Assembly: GCA_945883905.1 (NCBI GenBank)
Contig: CAMCYL010000008.1
Location: forward strand, 1 to 55,361
DNA: 55,361 nt
Direction: 5' to 3'
DNA from: Akkermansia muciniphila
Lineage (GTDB): Bacteria; Verrucomicrobiota; Verrucomicrobiia; Methylacidiphilales; CAMAQI01
Below, one piece after another: positions 42,688-52,505 of this stretch. The notes beneath the pieces were generated by a model. It was not told where the DNA came from and did no database searches. It worked only from the letters and a program-made list of their open reading frames with translations. The first letter of the stretch is position 1, and each line of letters starts with the position of its first letter. A program made the translations under genes and the position numbers.

Positions 42688-43776
42688 CTACTTAGAATCC
42701 ATCAAGGCACTGAGCTTATCGTGGATATCCGCGGAAACCAATTGCTGGACCATCTCTCCAATATTCCCGTCCATAAAGTCTGGCAAGTTAAAGGCCGAAT
42801 AATTAATTCGATGATCTGTAATACGATTTTGCGGATAGTTATAGGTTCGAATTTTTTCGTTTCGATCCCCAGTCCCAATCTGGCTTTTACGATGTTGTGC
42901 ATAACGTGCCGCCTCTTCATCTTGCTTGGCCTTCAATAAACGGGATCGTAAAATTCCCATGGCGCGCTCACGATTCTTGATCTGTGAACGGGTATCCTGA
43001 CAACGAACAATGAGTCCAGAGGGATAATGTAAAATTTGAACCGCCGAATCCGTCGTATTCACCCCTTGTCCCCCATTTCCACCAGAACGACATACCTCAA
43101 TTCGAAGTTCATCCTGTCGAATCACCACATCGACCTCTTTTGCTTCAGGTAAAACAGCGACGGTTGCCGCCGAGGTATGAATTCGCCCCTGGGCCTCTGT
43201 CATCGGAACGCGTTGAACCCGATGAACTCCGCTTTCAAAACGCATATGCTTATAGACGTCCTGTCCGTTCATCTGGAAAATAATCTCTTTATAACCGCCG
43301 ATCTCTCCTGGACTCGACTCCATATCATCGATCTTCCACCCCACCCGTTCGGCATAACGACAATACATCCGATAAAGATCCCCTGCAAAAATCGCCGCCT
43401 CTGTTCCCCCTGTCCCGGCTCGAATTTCGATAATCGTGTTGCGGGAGTCGGTCTCATCTGGGGGAATTAAAGCCATCTGAACCTGCTCTTGAGAGCTGCT
43501 CAATTGCTGCTCCAAAAGCGGCAGCTCTTCTTGAGCCATTGAAATAAGTTCTGAATCTTCGGCAGAGCGAATTAAATCACGAGACTCTTGAATTTCTCGA
43601 ATCAATTTCTCCCAACGGTCACACTCGGGAACCACTCTCGATAGACGCGAGTGTTCACGGGTAATCTCTTGAGCCCGCGAGTGATTATCGTAGAGAGTGG
43701 GCTGTGAAAGCTCCAACTCTAATTCTTTAAAACGCTGGCGCAACCGCTCCACATGCGGGGCCAAATCCATATTCAA
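42688..43776 (-). CDS. prfA: Peptide chain release factor 1
   Basis: A 362-residue class I release factor. The GGQ catalytic loop is in CRSGGNGGQGVNTTDSAV, and the anticodon-like tripeptide region HRVQRVPMTEAQGRIHTS has the P-x-T form of RF1 (PMT here rather than the common PAT), so it reads UAA and UAG. It terminates translation on the ribosome. The gene follows rpmE by 12 bases, probably one transcript. It is the first backbone gene right of the island. Confidence 0.96.
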   Translation of the reverse strand: MNMDLAPHVERLRQRFKELELELSQPTLYDNHSRAQEITREHSRLSRVVPECDRWEKLIREIQESRDLIRSAEDSELISMAQEELPLLEQQLSSSQEQVQMALIPPDETDSRNTIIEIRAGTGGTEAAIFAGDLYRMYCRYAERVGWKIDDMESSPGEIGGYKEIIFQMNGQDVYKHMRFESGVHRVQRVPMTEAQGRIHTSAATVAVLPEAKEVDVVIRQDELRIEVCRSGGNGGQGVNTTDSAVQILHYPSGLIVRCQDTRSQIKNRERAMGILRSRLLKAKQDEEAARYAQHRKSQIGTGDRNEKIRTYNYPQNRITDHRINYSAFNLPDFMDGNIGEMVQQLVSADIHDKLSALMDSK

Positions 43777-43788
43777 TCCAGTCGAAGC

Positions 43789-44013
43789 TTACGACATCTT
43801 CGAGCTCGCCAAACGGGAATTCCCGTAACGACGAGAGAACTTCTCAACACGTCCTGCCGTATCGACAAATTTTTGCTGACCGGTAAAAAATGGATGACAA
43901 GAGGAGCAAATACCAATCCGCAAACCTTCTCGGGTTGAGCGTGAATCATAAGTCGCTCCACAAGCGCAATTAATTTTTGTTTCGTTATAGTCTGGATGGA
44001 TGCCCGTTTTCAT
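43789..44013 (-). CDS. rpmE: 50S ribosomal protein L31
   Basis: About 75 residues from the ATG at 44013 ([11 protein letters not shown]), the standard L31 start; a longer frame to 44052 adds non-family residues. CACG and [16 protein letters not shown] give the zinc-binding C+ form. It ends with [10 protein letters not shown] and a short basic tail. L31 bridges the two ribosomal subunits. Confidence 0.95.
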   Translation of the reverse strand: MKTGIHPDYNETKINCACGATYDSRSTREGLRIGICSSCHPFFTGQQKFVDTAGRVEKFSRRYGNSRLASSKMS

Positions 44014-44121
44014 AAGGTTGGGGATGCTACGCCCCTTTTTCAGGAGAATCAACGGAAAAATTGATCTATTTTTTAATTTGTTTTTCGCCGAAATACGACT
44101 ACTCCATACATCTCTCTATCC

Positions 44122-45276
44122 ATGAATAAAAATCGATTTTCAGATTATTTTCGCAACCCCAATAGAACGGAAAGCGTTCTTATTAAACGATTTAGATCGC
44201 TAATCGCTCCCTGTTCTGACGCTCCATTTGAAGCCATGGCACAACAGTCCGTCCAACTGACACGTCAACATTTCGGTAAAACGATGCGCCTCTTTGCGCC
44301 CCTTTATCTCTCGAACGAATGCGTCAATATCTGCAAATATTGCGGATTCTCCCGTGACAATCCGATCTTAAGAACGACCCTTGAGATTCAAAAGGTCGAT
44401 CAAGAGGCGCGCCATCTTGCCTCTCTCGGATTTCACAATCTACTCCTCGTTGCGGGAGAACATCCCAAATTCGTCTCCGACTCTTATCTGAAAGAGTGTA
44501 TCATTCAACTCCGCGCCACAATCCCCTCGATCTCTCTCGAAATCGGACCGATGGAGCGCGAAGAATACCTCCCCCTTGTCGAAGCCGGAGCGGAGGGTCT
44601 CGTTGTTTATCAAGAGACCTACCACCGAGAGATCTATCAAGAGATGCATCCCTCCGGCCCTAAAAGAGACTTTGATTGGCGCCTCGATTGTCCGGAGCGT
44701 GCCTACGAGGCCGGATTCAAACGGATTGGAATTGGAGCCTTAATTGGACTTGCCCCATGGCAAGAGGAGGCGATCGCTCTCGCCACGCATGCCGAATATT
44801 TACTAAAAAACTGCTGGAGATCCTTTCTTACGATCTCCCTTCCGCGACTTCGACCGGCGGCCGGAGAGTTTGAACCTCGATATCCAATGAACGATCGAGA
44901 ACTCGTCCAACTGATTTGCGCGCTGCGAATCACCTTTCCTCAAATCGGGCTTGTACTCTCCACCCGTGAACCCGTAGAGCTTCGGAATGGACTCTTCCCC
45001 CTCGGAATCACTCACATTAGTGCGGGATCCCATACCGAACCAGGAGGTTATACCGGGGTCGAGAAATCAACACTGCATCATACCGAAAAAGGAATCGTCA
45101 AACCGTTGATTCAAGTCGATGGAGAGATCCTCCAAGCCACAGAACAGTTTAAAATCGCCGATGAACGCACTCCGACCGAGGTTGCGGCACTTCTTCAATC
45201 GATCGGACTTGAGCCCGTTTGGAAAGATTGGGAGGAGTGCTTAGGTCATTCCGAAGAACTCCTCTCCTCTCCATGA
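44122..45276 (+). CDS. thiH: 2-iminoacetate synthase ThiH
   Basis: A 384-residue radical SAM enzyme. The cluster motif CVNICKYC (C-x3-C-x2-C) is near residue 67. ThiH-type segments follow: GFHNLLLVAGEHPKFV, GLVVYQETYHREIYQEMHPS and the C-terminal SAGSHTEPGGY. It cleaves tyrosine to dehydroglycine (2-iminoacetate) for the thiazole ring of thiamine. It overlaps thiS by 4 bases (ATGA). It heads a six-gene plus-strand run. Confidence 0.94.
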   Translation: MNKNRFSDYFRNPNRTESVLIKRFRSLIAPCSDAPFEAMAQQSVQLTRQHFGKTMRLFAPLYLSNECVNICKYCGFSRDNPILRTTLEIQKVDQEARHLASLGFHNLLLVAGEHPKFVSDSYLKECIIQLRATIPSISLEIGPMEREEYLPLVEAGAEGLVVYQETYHREIYQEMHPSGPKRDFDWRLDCPERAYEAGFKRIGIGALIGLAPWQEEAIALATHAEYLLKNCWRSFLTISLPRLRPAAGEFEPRYPMNDRELVQLICALRITFPQIGLVLSTREPVELRNGLFPLGITHISAGSHTEPGGYTGVEKSTLHHTEKGIVKPLIQVDGEILQATEQFKIADERTPTEVAALLQSIGLEPVWKDWEECLGHSEELLSSP

Positions 45277-45476
45277 TCACTCTGACCCTCAACGGAATTT
45301 CCAAGGAATTCGACGATTCAATCTCGATCGATGAACTCATGAAAGTGCTCCAGCTACAACCGACCCTGTATCTGGTGGAACTCAATCAAGTGGCTCTTTT
45401 TCGATCTGAATGGGGAAATCAAAAGATAAAATCGGGGGATCAAATCGAAATTATTCGTATCGTCGCAGGAGGATAA
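45273..45476 (+). CDS. thiS: Thiazole-synthesis sulfur carrier ThiS
   Basis: A 67-residue ubiquitin-like protein (MITLTLNGISKEFDDSISID) ending in the diagnostic Gly-Gly (IIRIVAGG) that is thiocarboxylated and passes sulfur to ThiG. The start at 45273 is fixed by the ATGA overlap with thiH. No thiG or thiF is in the window. Confidence 0.92.
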   Translation: MITLTLNGISKEFDDSISIDELMKVLQLQPTLYLVELNQVALFRSEWGNQKIKSGDQIEIIRIVAGG

Positions 45477-45531
45477 GCAAATCGCTCATTTTTTCAATTG
45501 CGACTTTTCATTCTATTTCTAATCTTCGATT

Positions 45532-46443
45532 GTGGATCTTGCTCTTTCAACCTGCTGGAACGCCTCTCGACATCGCGACGGAAAAGCGATGCTCGAAGAG
45601 ATTCGAGAGATGGGATTCAAATCGGTAGAACTCGGACATACCCTTCGATTCTCACTCTGGCCCGGAGTCCTCAAGGCGGTAAAAGAGGGCGTAATCCAAG
45701 TACAGTCGCTTCATAATTTTTGTCCCGTTCCCATCGAGGTGATTCGCCCCTCTCCCGACTGCTTTGAGTTTACCTCTCCCCATCCCTCAGAGCGAAATGC
45801 AGCCGTTCGAGCTACCCTCCAAACTTTAGATTGTGCCGCCGAAGTCGGAGCAAGTGCCGTGGTGCTTCATCTCGGCTCGTATCGACGTCGATCTCGTTTA
45901 ACGGAGAAAATGATTCACGATTGGAAGTCACGCTCCCTTTACACAAAGAAAAGTTCTTCCTCTCGAATACAGTACTTAATTCAACGCAAAAAGGAGAGTC
46001 CTATTCTTCAAGAGAGACTCAAAGAATGCCTTGATCCAATTCTTGAAAAAGCGTCAAAACATCATCTTCGTCTCGGAGTTGAATTTCGATCCCATCTCGA
46101 GGAATATCCCCACGCCGATGAGTTTGACCCGTTTTTTCGGAACTATGCCGGCTCTCCCCTCGGATACTGGCATGACTTTGGTCATGCTGCCAAAATGGAT
46201 CTTCTGGGAGTTATTAATCACTCTCAATTTCTAAAGGATCAATCGCAACGAATTATTGGAGCCCACCTCCAAGATTTTTCTCCCCCTCAAAATGACCACC
46301 TCGCTCTGGGAGATGGATCACTTCCGTTAGATGAACTCCACCGGCTTCTCCCCGAATCCTCAATCAAGGTACTGGAATTCAGTCCTCGCGTACCACGAGA
46401 AAAAATCATTGAAAATCTTCAAGAGTGGAGAATGAACTCCTGA
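45532..46443 (+). CDS. Xylose isomerase-like TIM barrel protein
   Basis: A 303-residue sugar phosphate isomerase/epimerase-like protein, starting at GTG. It shows the AP-endonuclease-2/xylose isomerase-like pattern: ALSTCWNASRH, MGFKSVELGHTLRF, QSLHNFCPVP, GASAVVLHLGSY, LRLGVEFRSHLEEYP, LGYWHDFGHAAK, IIGAHLQDFS and KVLEFSPRV. The His/Glu/Asp residues at strand ends would hold a divalent metal. The substrate is unknown; the position in a thiamine/folate/tRNA operon gives no firm hint. Confidence 0.82.
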   Translation: MDLALSTCWNASRHRDGKAMLEEIREMGFKSVELGHTLRFSLWPGVLKAVKEGVIQVQSLHNFCPVPIEVIRPSPDCFEFTSPHPSERNAAVRATLQTLDCAAEVGASAVVLHLGSYRRRSRLTEKMIHDWKSRSLYTKKSSSSRIQYLIQRKKESPILQERLKECLDPILEKASKHHLRLGVEFRSHLEEYPHADEFDPFFRNYAGSPLGYWHDFGHAAKMDLLGVINHSQFLKDQSQRIIGAHLQDFSPPQNDHLALGDGSLPLDELHRLLPESSIKVLEFSPRVPREKIIENLQEWRMNS

Positions 46444-46450
46444 AGAGAAA

Positions 46451-47482
46451 ATGGAACGTTTTAGAAAATTAACTCGTCTCCATAGCTCGACTCTTTTATC
46501 CTTCTCGGTCATGAAACCTCGACTGCTTTTTATTATTCGCTTGCTCATCTCGGGGGGGGTTCTTGCACTCATTTTCTCAAAACTCGATCTCGATAAGCTC
46601 GCTCAAGTCGCAGAGGGAATGAGTCTGCCTTGGTTTGCAGTGGCCCTTCTGATCTGGGGAGGCGTTCCTTTATTAGCGAGCGTTCGTTGGAGACTCCTGC
46701 TCACTTCTCAATCGATCTTCATCTCTTATCGTAAGGTTTTAGATCTTTTTTTTGTCGGTCATTTCTTTAATGCTTTTCTGCTCGGAACGACGGGAGGGGA
46801 TTTGATCAAAATTCTTTATGCGAGTAAGGCCGCCCCCGATAAAAAAAGCGAAGCGACCCTGACGATTGTGATCGATCGGATTATCGGATTAATTGCAATT
46901 TTGATCATGGCCTTGATCCTGATTCCGCTTCAGTGGAATTTTCTGACCCAAACCCCTCAAACCCAAGCGGCGGCATTCGCTGTGATCGGGGTTATCTTCG
47001 GGGGAATTTGCGGAATCGCTGGACTTCTTTTTCTTCCTCAATTAGAAAAAATTCAATTGCTTAAAAAAGTTGTTCAGAGACTTCCCTATCGCGAACAACG
47101 TCTCCGTCTTTTTGAGTCCTATGTTGTTTTTACGAAATCATGGCAGACCAACCTAAATGCTTTATTCATCTCCTTCATGATTCATTGCCTTCTTTTTGGT
47201 TCCGCGATTGCGGTACTTCGGTCCCTCGGAATTCAGGTCGAATGGCTTCCCTTTATCAGTACCCTCCCGATCATCGGAGTCTTGATGGCGGTTCCGATCT
47301 CCATTTCAGGTTTTGGAATCCGTGAAGGACTCTTTGTGATCTATCTCGGACTCTCCCCTCTTGGCATTGATCAAGAACATGCGATTACCTTTTCCTTACT
47401 CTATTTTTGCGTAAATCTTTTTTGGAGTCTCATCGGTGGGCTCTTCTACATCGGCTATCGTCATCCGGAGTTAGAGCGATGA
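46451..47482 (+). CDS. UPF0104/LPG-synthase TM-region (flippase-like) membrane protein
   Basis: A 343-residue protein with about eight transmembrane helices. It has the family pattern of the membrane part of lysylphosphatidylglycerol synthases: LLISGGVLALIFSKLDLDKL, GGVPLLASVRWRLLL, FFNAFLLGTTGGDLIKILYA and, near the end, MAVPISISGFGIREGLFVIY. Stand-alone members are thought to be lipid flippases or transporters. ATG 46451 lies 8 bases after the previous stop; an ATG at 46511 is the alternative. The end overlaps cca by 4 bases. Confidence 0.85.
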   Translation: MERFRKLTRLHSSTLLSFSVMKPRLLFIIRLLISGGVLALIFSKLDLDKLAQVAEGMSLPWFAVALLIWGGVPLLASVRWRLLLTSQSIFISYRKVLDLFFVGHFFNAFLLGTTGGDLIKILYASKAAPDKKSEATLTIVIDRIIGLIAILIMALILIPLQWNFLTQTPQTQAAAFAVIGVIFGGICGIAGLLFLPQLEKIQLLKKVVQRLPYREQRLRLFESYVVFTKSWQTNLNALFISFMIHCLLFGSAIAVLRSLGIQVEWLPFISTLPIIGVLMAVPISISGFGIREGLFVIYLGLSPLGIDQEHAITFSLLYFCVNLFWSLIGGLFYIGYRHPELER

Positions 47483-48804
47483 ATAGTCCCGCCGCCCGTC
47501 GGATTGTCGAACAACTCAACCGCCACGGCCATATTGCCCTTTACGCGGGAGGATGTGTTCGGGATCATCTCCTCAATCAACCCAGCAAAGATATCGATAT
47601 TGCGACGAGTGCAACCCCAGACGAAGTTCAATCGATTTTCCCACGAGTGACAGGACTCGAAGGAAAATGTTATGGGGTTGTCCGTGTGATGGAGGACCAT
47701 CAAACCTTTGAGGTCGCCATGTTTCGAACCGATGGAGTCTATCGCGATGGACGACGCCCGGAATCGGTTCAAAAATCGACTCCTGAAGAGGATGCGAAAC
47801 GACGAGACTTTACGGTCAATGGAATGTTTTACGATCCCACAAACGAGAAAATTATCGATTACGTTGGCGGTCAGGAGGATCTTCAAAAAAAAATCATTCG
47901 TACAATTGGCAAAGCGGAGGAACGTTTTGCAGAGGACAAGCTTCGACTTCTCCGAGCAATTCGATTTGCGACGAAGCTCAATTTTGAAATTGACCCGGAA
48001 ACGTTCCGAGAAATCCAAAATAAATCTTCTGAAATTAACGCCGTTGCCGTTGAACGAATTCGCGATGAGCTTGATAAAATTTGGGTCTCTCCCTCCCCCG
48101 ATCGTGGATTAACCCTCCTCGATGAAAGTGGTCTATTACAACAAATTCTCCCCGAAATCACGGCCCTTCACGGGGTTGATCAACCCCCCCAGTTTCATCC
48201 AGAAGGAGATGTCTTCATTCATACCCGAATCATGCTCTCCCTTTTAAATCAAGCCCCCCTTCCCGTCGCATTGGCCGTTCTATTTCATGATGTTGGTAAA
48301 AAGCCGACATATAAAGTCGATGAAACGGGTCGAATTCGATTTAATGGACATGAGAGCGTGGGAGCCCGTATGACCCTCCAAATTCTTGAGCGACTCCGAT
48401 ACAGTAATGAGATCATTGATGAGGTCGTCCTTGCCGTTCAAAATCATATGACTTTTAAAGATGTTCCAAAAATGCGAATGAGCAAACTGAAGCGCTTTTT
48501 AGCAAGAGCGACCTTAGAAAATGAAATGGAGCTTCATCGCGTCGATTGCCTTTCCAGCCATGCCGATCTTTCGATTTATCAATTCATTCGTCAAAAACAG
48601 CAGGAGATTCCAGCGGAGGAGATCAAACCTCCCCGACTGGTGAACGGGAACGATCTCATGGCGATCGGCTCAAAACCAGGGAAAGTTTTAGGAGAACTTC
48701 TGAGGCTGATTGAAGATGCACAACTGGAGGGACAACTCAAAACAAAGGAGGAGGCCCTCGCTTTTGCTCAAGAAAAAATGCAAAAAATAGAGCACTCCTC
48801 ATGA
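47479..48804 (+). CDS. cca: CCA-adding/poly(A) polymerase family tRNA nucleotidyltransferase
   Basis: About 441 residues from the ATG at 47479 (MNSPAARRIVEQLN), fixed by the ATGA overlap with the previous gene. Class II nucleotidyltransferase motifs: YAGGCVRDHLL, then KDIDIATSATPDEV (D-x-D), and RRDFTVNGMFYDP and LRLLRAIRFATKL. A C-terminal HD domain has VLFHDVGKKPTYK. It adds or repairs the 3' CCA of tRNAs; the tRNA-Gly in this window does not encode CCA, so this enzyme is needed. Poly(A) polymerase activity cannot be excluded. Confidence 0.92.
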   Translation: MNSPAARRIVEQLNRHGHIALYAGGCVRDHLLNQPSKDIDIATSATPDEVQSIFPRVTGLEGKCYGVVRVMEDHQTFEVAMFRTDGVYRDGRRPESVQKSTPEEDAKRRDFTVNGMFYDPTNEKIIDYVGGQEDLQKKIIRTIGKAEERFAEDKLRLLRAIRFATKLNFEIDPETFREIQNKSSEINAVAVERIRDELDKIWVSPSPDRGLTLLDESGLLQQILPEITALHGVDQPPQFHPEGDVFIHTRIMLSLLNQAPLPVALAVLFHDVGKKPTYKVDETGRIRFNGHESVGARMTLQILERLRYSNEIIDEVVLAVQNHMTFKDVPKMRMSKLKRFLARATLENEMELHRVDCLSSHADLSIYQFIRQKQQEIPAEEIKPPRLVNGNDLMAIGSKPGKVLGELLRLIEDAQLEGQLKTKEEALAFAQEKMQKIEHSS

Positions 48805-50069
48805 CAGGTTTTGATTTTCTTCTCCAATCTCGAAAATTAGGAATGAAACTCGGGCTGGAGAATATGGAGCGCCTTGCCAAAGCGCTCGGAAGTCCGGAGA
48901 AAAAACTCAAATTTATTCATATCGCTGGAACAAATGGAAAAGGCTCAACGGCGGCCTTTTGTGCCCAAGCGCTTCAAGAGGCAGGCTATCGCACGGGACT
49001 CTTTACCTCCCCACATTTAATCTCGATCACCGAACGAATTCAAATCAATGGAGTTCCCATTCCCGAAGAGCAGATCACCGCAATTATTAATGAAATTGCC
49101 GAATTGACTCGCGCTTGGGATCATCCTCCCACCTTTTTTGAAATTATAACGGCAACGGCCCTGAAATACTTCGAAACAGAAAAGGTCGAATGGATTGTTT
49201 GGGAAACTGGATTAGGAGGACGCCTCGATTCCACCAACATCGTCACGCCAGAGGTCAGTATTCTCACTCAAATTGACTACGATCATCAAGAGTTTCTCGG
49301 GGATACTCTTTTTAAAATCGCACATGAAAAGGCAGGCATTATTAAAGAGGGAATTCCAACGGTCTGTGGGGTAAAAGATCCGGAAGCCCTACTCGCCATC
49401 CGTGAAAGAGCTAAAAAACAGAGCTCTCTTTTGATTGAAACCGCGGAACTTCAGTGGGTGGATCTAGGAATCAAAGGTAAAAAACAGCATCTCGAGATAG
49501 AGGGAATACCCTTTCAACTCTCCCTGCTTGGAAAACATCAAATCCAAAACGCTTTAACTGCCTTTACCGCACTTTTTGCCGTGTTAAAGATCCCTGTAAA
49601 ATCGATTCAAAGGGGATTTTCTAAAACTCATTGGCCCGGCCGATTCCAAATCATTCGTGAAAACCCGCTCTTTGTTGTCGATGGAGCCCATAATCCCTCC
49701 TCAATGAAACAACTGATTGAAACATGGAAAACTTTTTGCGGGGAAACAAAAGCGACAATTGTTTTTGGAGTTATGGCCGATAAATCCTATCCGCTGATGG
49801 TCGATCCAATCGAATCGATCGCCGAAAAAATAATCCTCCTGAAACCGAATCATCCCCGAGCCGCAGAACCCTCTGTGATTAGTGCCTTATTCCGAAATAT
49901 TCTCCCTGAAGTTCACAACGATCTTTCCTCATTGTGGAAAGAGCTCCAGACAACAAAAAAACCGATCCTGCTCACCGGCTCCCTTTTTCTCGTGGGAGAG
50001 GCCCTACAACTCCATCAGCCAGCCTCCGTCACCCCAATGCCCCAGCTCAACGAGCTTCTAAAGCCGTAA
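48801..50069 (+). CDS. folC: Folylpolyglutamate/dihydrofolate synthase
   Basis: A 422-residue Mur-ligase-family enzyme. The P-loop HIAGTNGKGSTAAF is followed by LFTSPHLISITERIQINGVP, the TFFEIITATALKYF and WETGLGGRLDSTN motifs, TQIDYDHQEFLG, and VVDGAHNPSS in the C-terminal domain. It adds glutamate to dihydropteroate and/or folates. The start overlaps the cca stop by 4 bases. The 3' end overlaps the convergent sensor kinase gene by 23 bases. Confidence 0.94.
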   Translation: MTGFDFLLQSRKLGMKLGLENMERLAKALGSPEKKLKFIHIAGTNGKGSTAAFCAQALQEAGYRTGLFTSPHLISITERIQINGVPIPEEQITAIINEIAELTRAWDHPPTFFEIITATALKYFETEKVEWIVWETGLGGRLDSTNIVTPEVSILTQIDYDHQEFLGDTLFKIAHEKAGIIKEGIPTVCGVKDPEALLAIRERAKKQSSLLIETAELQWVDLGIKGKKQHLEIEGIPFQLSLLGKHQIQNALTAFTALFAVLKIPVKSIQRGFSKTHWPGRFQIIRENPLFVVDGAHNPSSMKQLIETWKTFCGETKATIVFGVMADKSYPLMVDPIESIAEKIILLKPNHPRAAEPSVISALFRNILPEVHNDLSSLWKELQTTKKPILLTGSLFLVGEALQLHQPASVTPMPQLNELLKP

Positions 50070-52086
50070 ATGATTCCATCGCTTGAATCAATTTCGTGAT
50101 CGAAAACGGTTTCCGAATAATCGGAATCTTTAGTTCTTCAACCGACTTTGAAAGCGAAGAAAGTTCACTCTCTCCGGTGATGAGTAAAAACTTTTCTTTG
50201 AGATATACTTGATTTGAACAGATCCAATCGTAAAGATCTATGCCACTATAAAAGGGCATTCTTAAGTCAGAAACAACCCAGTCAAATCGGTACATCTTGA
50301 GTAAATCAATCGCTTTTTCCTGACTATAAGCAGACATGACCACGATATCAGGCATTCCCTTGAAAGCACTCACGATCATTTGGCAGATATCCGATTCATC
50401 ATCCACAATCAGTATTTTTTTACCTTGTAAGAACTCCATATTTCCGTGTCGCAATAGTTTCTCACTTATTTTCTCACTTTCGATCGGCGGCTCAAGGGAA
50501 GGGTCGGAGTGGATCAATCGTGGAAGAATTACCGTAAAGACACTTCCGACTCCAGGCTCACTATTCACGGATAAAGTTCCTTCATGGTTTTGAACCAGAT
50601 TTTGACAAACAGAAAGCCCTAATCCAATCCCTTCAAAGGCCTGCTTCGTTGTAAAAAAAGGCTCAAATATCTTATCTAAGATCGCCTCTGGAATTCCCTC
50701 TCTACTATCCTCAAAACGGATCGCTACTTTTTGTCCTTGAGGAAGCACTTGAATATTTAAGTTTTTTTGAGTTCGATTTCTCATTGCTTGAACGGCATTC
50801 ATCATCAGATTTAAAAAAACCTGTTTAATTTGCGAGAGATCCACTTGAATTTTTATTTGTTCCTTTGGAAAATCGAATCGATTAAAAATTTCATTCTGAG
50901 CTAAGTGATGTCGCATCATTTTTAAAACGCTTTCAAGTATTTCCGTTAAATCGCAAATTTCAAATTTAGAACTCGTCGGATGGGATAGCTGTTGAAGTTG
51001 TCGAATCATAATCCCTGCCTCTTTTGAGGTGTCATGGATCATCTGAACTCGATTCATAAACTCCGAATTCTCTTCAGGATTTTTTTTACAATCCAAAAGA
51101 ATAAGCTCACTCATCCCCATAATGGGAGAGAGTTTATTATTCAGTTCATGAGCAATTCCACAAACCAGAGATTCAACCGCCGCCGTTTTTTCACGACTTA
51201 CCAAAGCCTTTTCCATTTCATGTTGCTCGGTTACATCGAAAACAAATAAGCAAGGATCTCGATAAAGATGAATATGTCCAAATTGAACCCTAAAAAAACA
51301 AGAGGACTTATTTTCACATAAAAATTCGAATTCTTGGCTTTGAAGAAAAAAGTCTCCTTCATGCTTTAATGTTTCCTCAAAATAACGACCATATCGACCA
51401 CGATCCGATTCTACGATCCAGTTTGAAAAGATCTTTTCTCGAAATTGATCGAGCGAAGACAAACCGAGCATCTCTCCCATTTTTTGATTTGCCTTCAGGA
51501 TAACTCCAGTGGGATCCAGAAAAACAATTCCAATCGCCTGATTTTCAAAAAGTTGGGCATTCTGCTGCTTTGAACTTTCTAAATCGAGGATGTTTTGCTC
51601 CATTTGTAGATACTTTTCCTGCATTAACCCAGTCTGCAGATGAACTAAATAAGGAACGGGAATAATCCCTAAATAGCTTCCATCGGCATCTGCTAAAACA
51701 ACGTCCTCATAAAATCGTTTATCTGAACGGGTCAGAACCCGAACTAAAGAGTCACGGATTGAATGTCCACGAATCATACATACCGGAGAACCCATGATAT
51801 GCTCTCGAATCGGTTTCTTTCCCATGACCGCAAATCCAAAACGAGATCCGAGTACAAACCCTATATCCGTTCGAGAGCAGAGCCCTAAAAGCATCCCTTC
51901 ATCAATGACTGCCATATAGTCATGTTGATTCTCTTTGAACATCTCATAAACTTGATCGAGCCGAACCTCTCCATTCACAAAATCGTTGTGAGTCACGAGA
52001 TCCATTAAATCTATTTTCTCAATCTCTCCTGCCTCTTGACGTAAATGCTCTACCAAATCCATGAAAAAAATTAGCTTGTATTTCAT
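50047..52086 (-). CDS. Hybrid sensor histidine kinase with CBS and PAS domains
   Basis: A 679-residue cytoplasmic kinase; an ATG at 52062 may be the true start. A CBS pair lies at about 25-150 (GEVRLDQVYEMFKENQHDYM, AVIDEGMLLGLCSRTDIGFV), a PAS domain at about 165-290 (IVFLDPTGVILKANQKMGEM), and HisKA near 312 (CGIAHELNNKLSPIMGM, phosphorylatable His). The HATPase has the late glycine box EGIGLGLSVCQNL (about 490). A receiver runs from about 553 (KILIVDDESDICQM; phospho-acceptor in WVVSDLRMP). CBS domains suggest sensing of adenosine nucleotides. No transmembrane segment or DNA-binding output is present, so signalling is probably by protein contact or phosphorelay. Confidence 0.92.
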   Translation of the reverse strand: MKYKLIFFMDLVEHLRQEAGEIEKIDLMDLVTHNDFVNGEVRLDQVYEMFKENQHDYMAVIDEGMLLGLCSRTDIGFVLGSRFGFAVMGKKPIREHIMGSPVCMIRGHSIRDSLVRVLTRSDKRFYEDVVLADADGSYLGIIPVPYLVHLQTGLMQEKYLQMEQNILDLESSKQQNAQLFENQAIGIVFLDPTGVILKANQKMGEMLGLSSLDQFREKIFSNWIVESDRGRYGRYFEETLKHEGDFFLQSQEFEFLCENKSSCFFRVQFGHIHLYRDPCLFVFDVTEQHEMEKALVSREKTAAVESLVCGIAHELNNKLSPIMGMSELILLDCKKNPEENSEFMNRVQMIHDTSKEAGIMIRQLQQLSHPTSSKFEICDLTEILESVLKMMRHHLAQNEIFNRFDFPKEQIKIQVDLSQIKQVFLNLMMNAVQAMRNRTQKNLNIQVLPQGQKVAIRFEDSREGIPEAILDKIFEPFFTTKQAFEGIGLGLSVCQNLVQNHEGTLSVNSEPGVGSVFTVILPRLIHSDPSLEPPIESEKISEKLLRHGNMEFLQGKKILIVDDESDICQMIVSAFKGMPDIVVMSAYSQEKAIDLLKMYRFDWVVSDLRMPFYSGIDLYDWICSNQVYLKEKFLLITGESELSSLSKSVEELKIPIIRKPFSITKLIQAMESFTALEAR

Positions 52087-52148
52087 GCCAGCATTTCGTC
52101 ATTCATGTGACGAATATGAAAAAATAGTCAGAGCCACTATTAAACCAG

Positions 52149-52348
52149 ATTCCGCGTTAGGAATTTAAAAAATGAAGCGCTGACGGCCCAACGTCATGGG
52201 CGAAGGGGAGAAAGAACAGCTATTGGCTAGAAGCGATTAGCCTTAAGCGAAAGCGATAAATCCACCCCTGATCCATGCAGCTCCGGCAGCTGCCGGATCG
52301 GCGCTCCATTTATCTTTCACCATTATGGTGAAATGCTTTGCAGATAAA
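52149..52348. repeat. Intergenic hairpin chain
   Basis: The gap 52087-52505 has no gene. It contains GCCCA/TGGGC (about 52166-52180), GGCTA/TAGCC (about 52227-52243), the perfect 16-mer TCCGGCAGCTGCCGGA (52282-52297), and a nested structure with outer TTTATCT/AGATAAA (52309-52315, 52342-52348) and inner TTTCACCA-TTA-TGGTGAAA (52315-52333). Confidence 0.6.
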
Positions 52349-52505
52349 ATCGATTACGAGTGCAGAATCTGGGTATAAGGGAATTAAAGAAAATAAAAAC
52401 ACTCCTGCTTTTCTGCATTCCTTAGAGTTCTTTTTTCGCCAATTTGGTTCCTCTGAGTCGATTAAGTTTTTTAATTTTATTTATATCTAAACGATTGATC
52501 GACCT

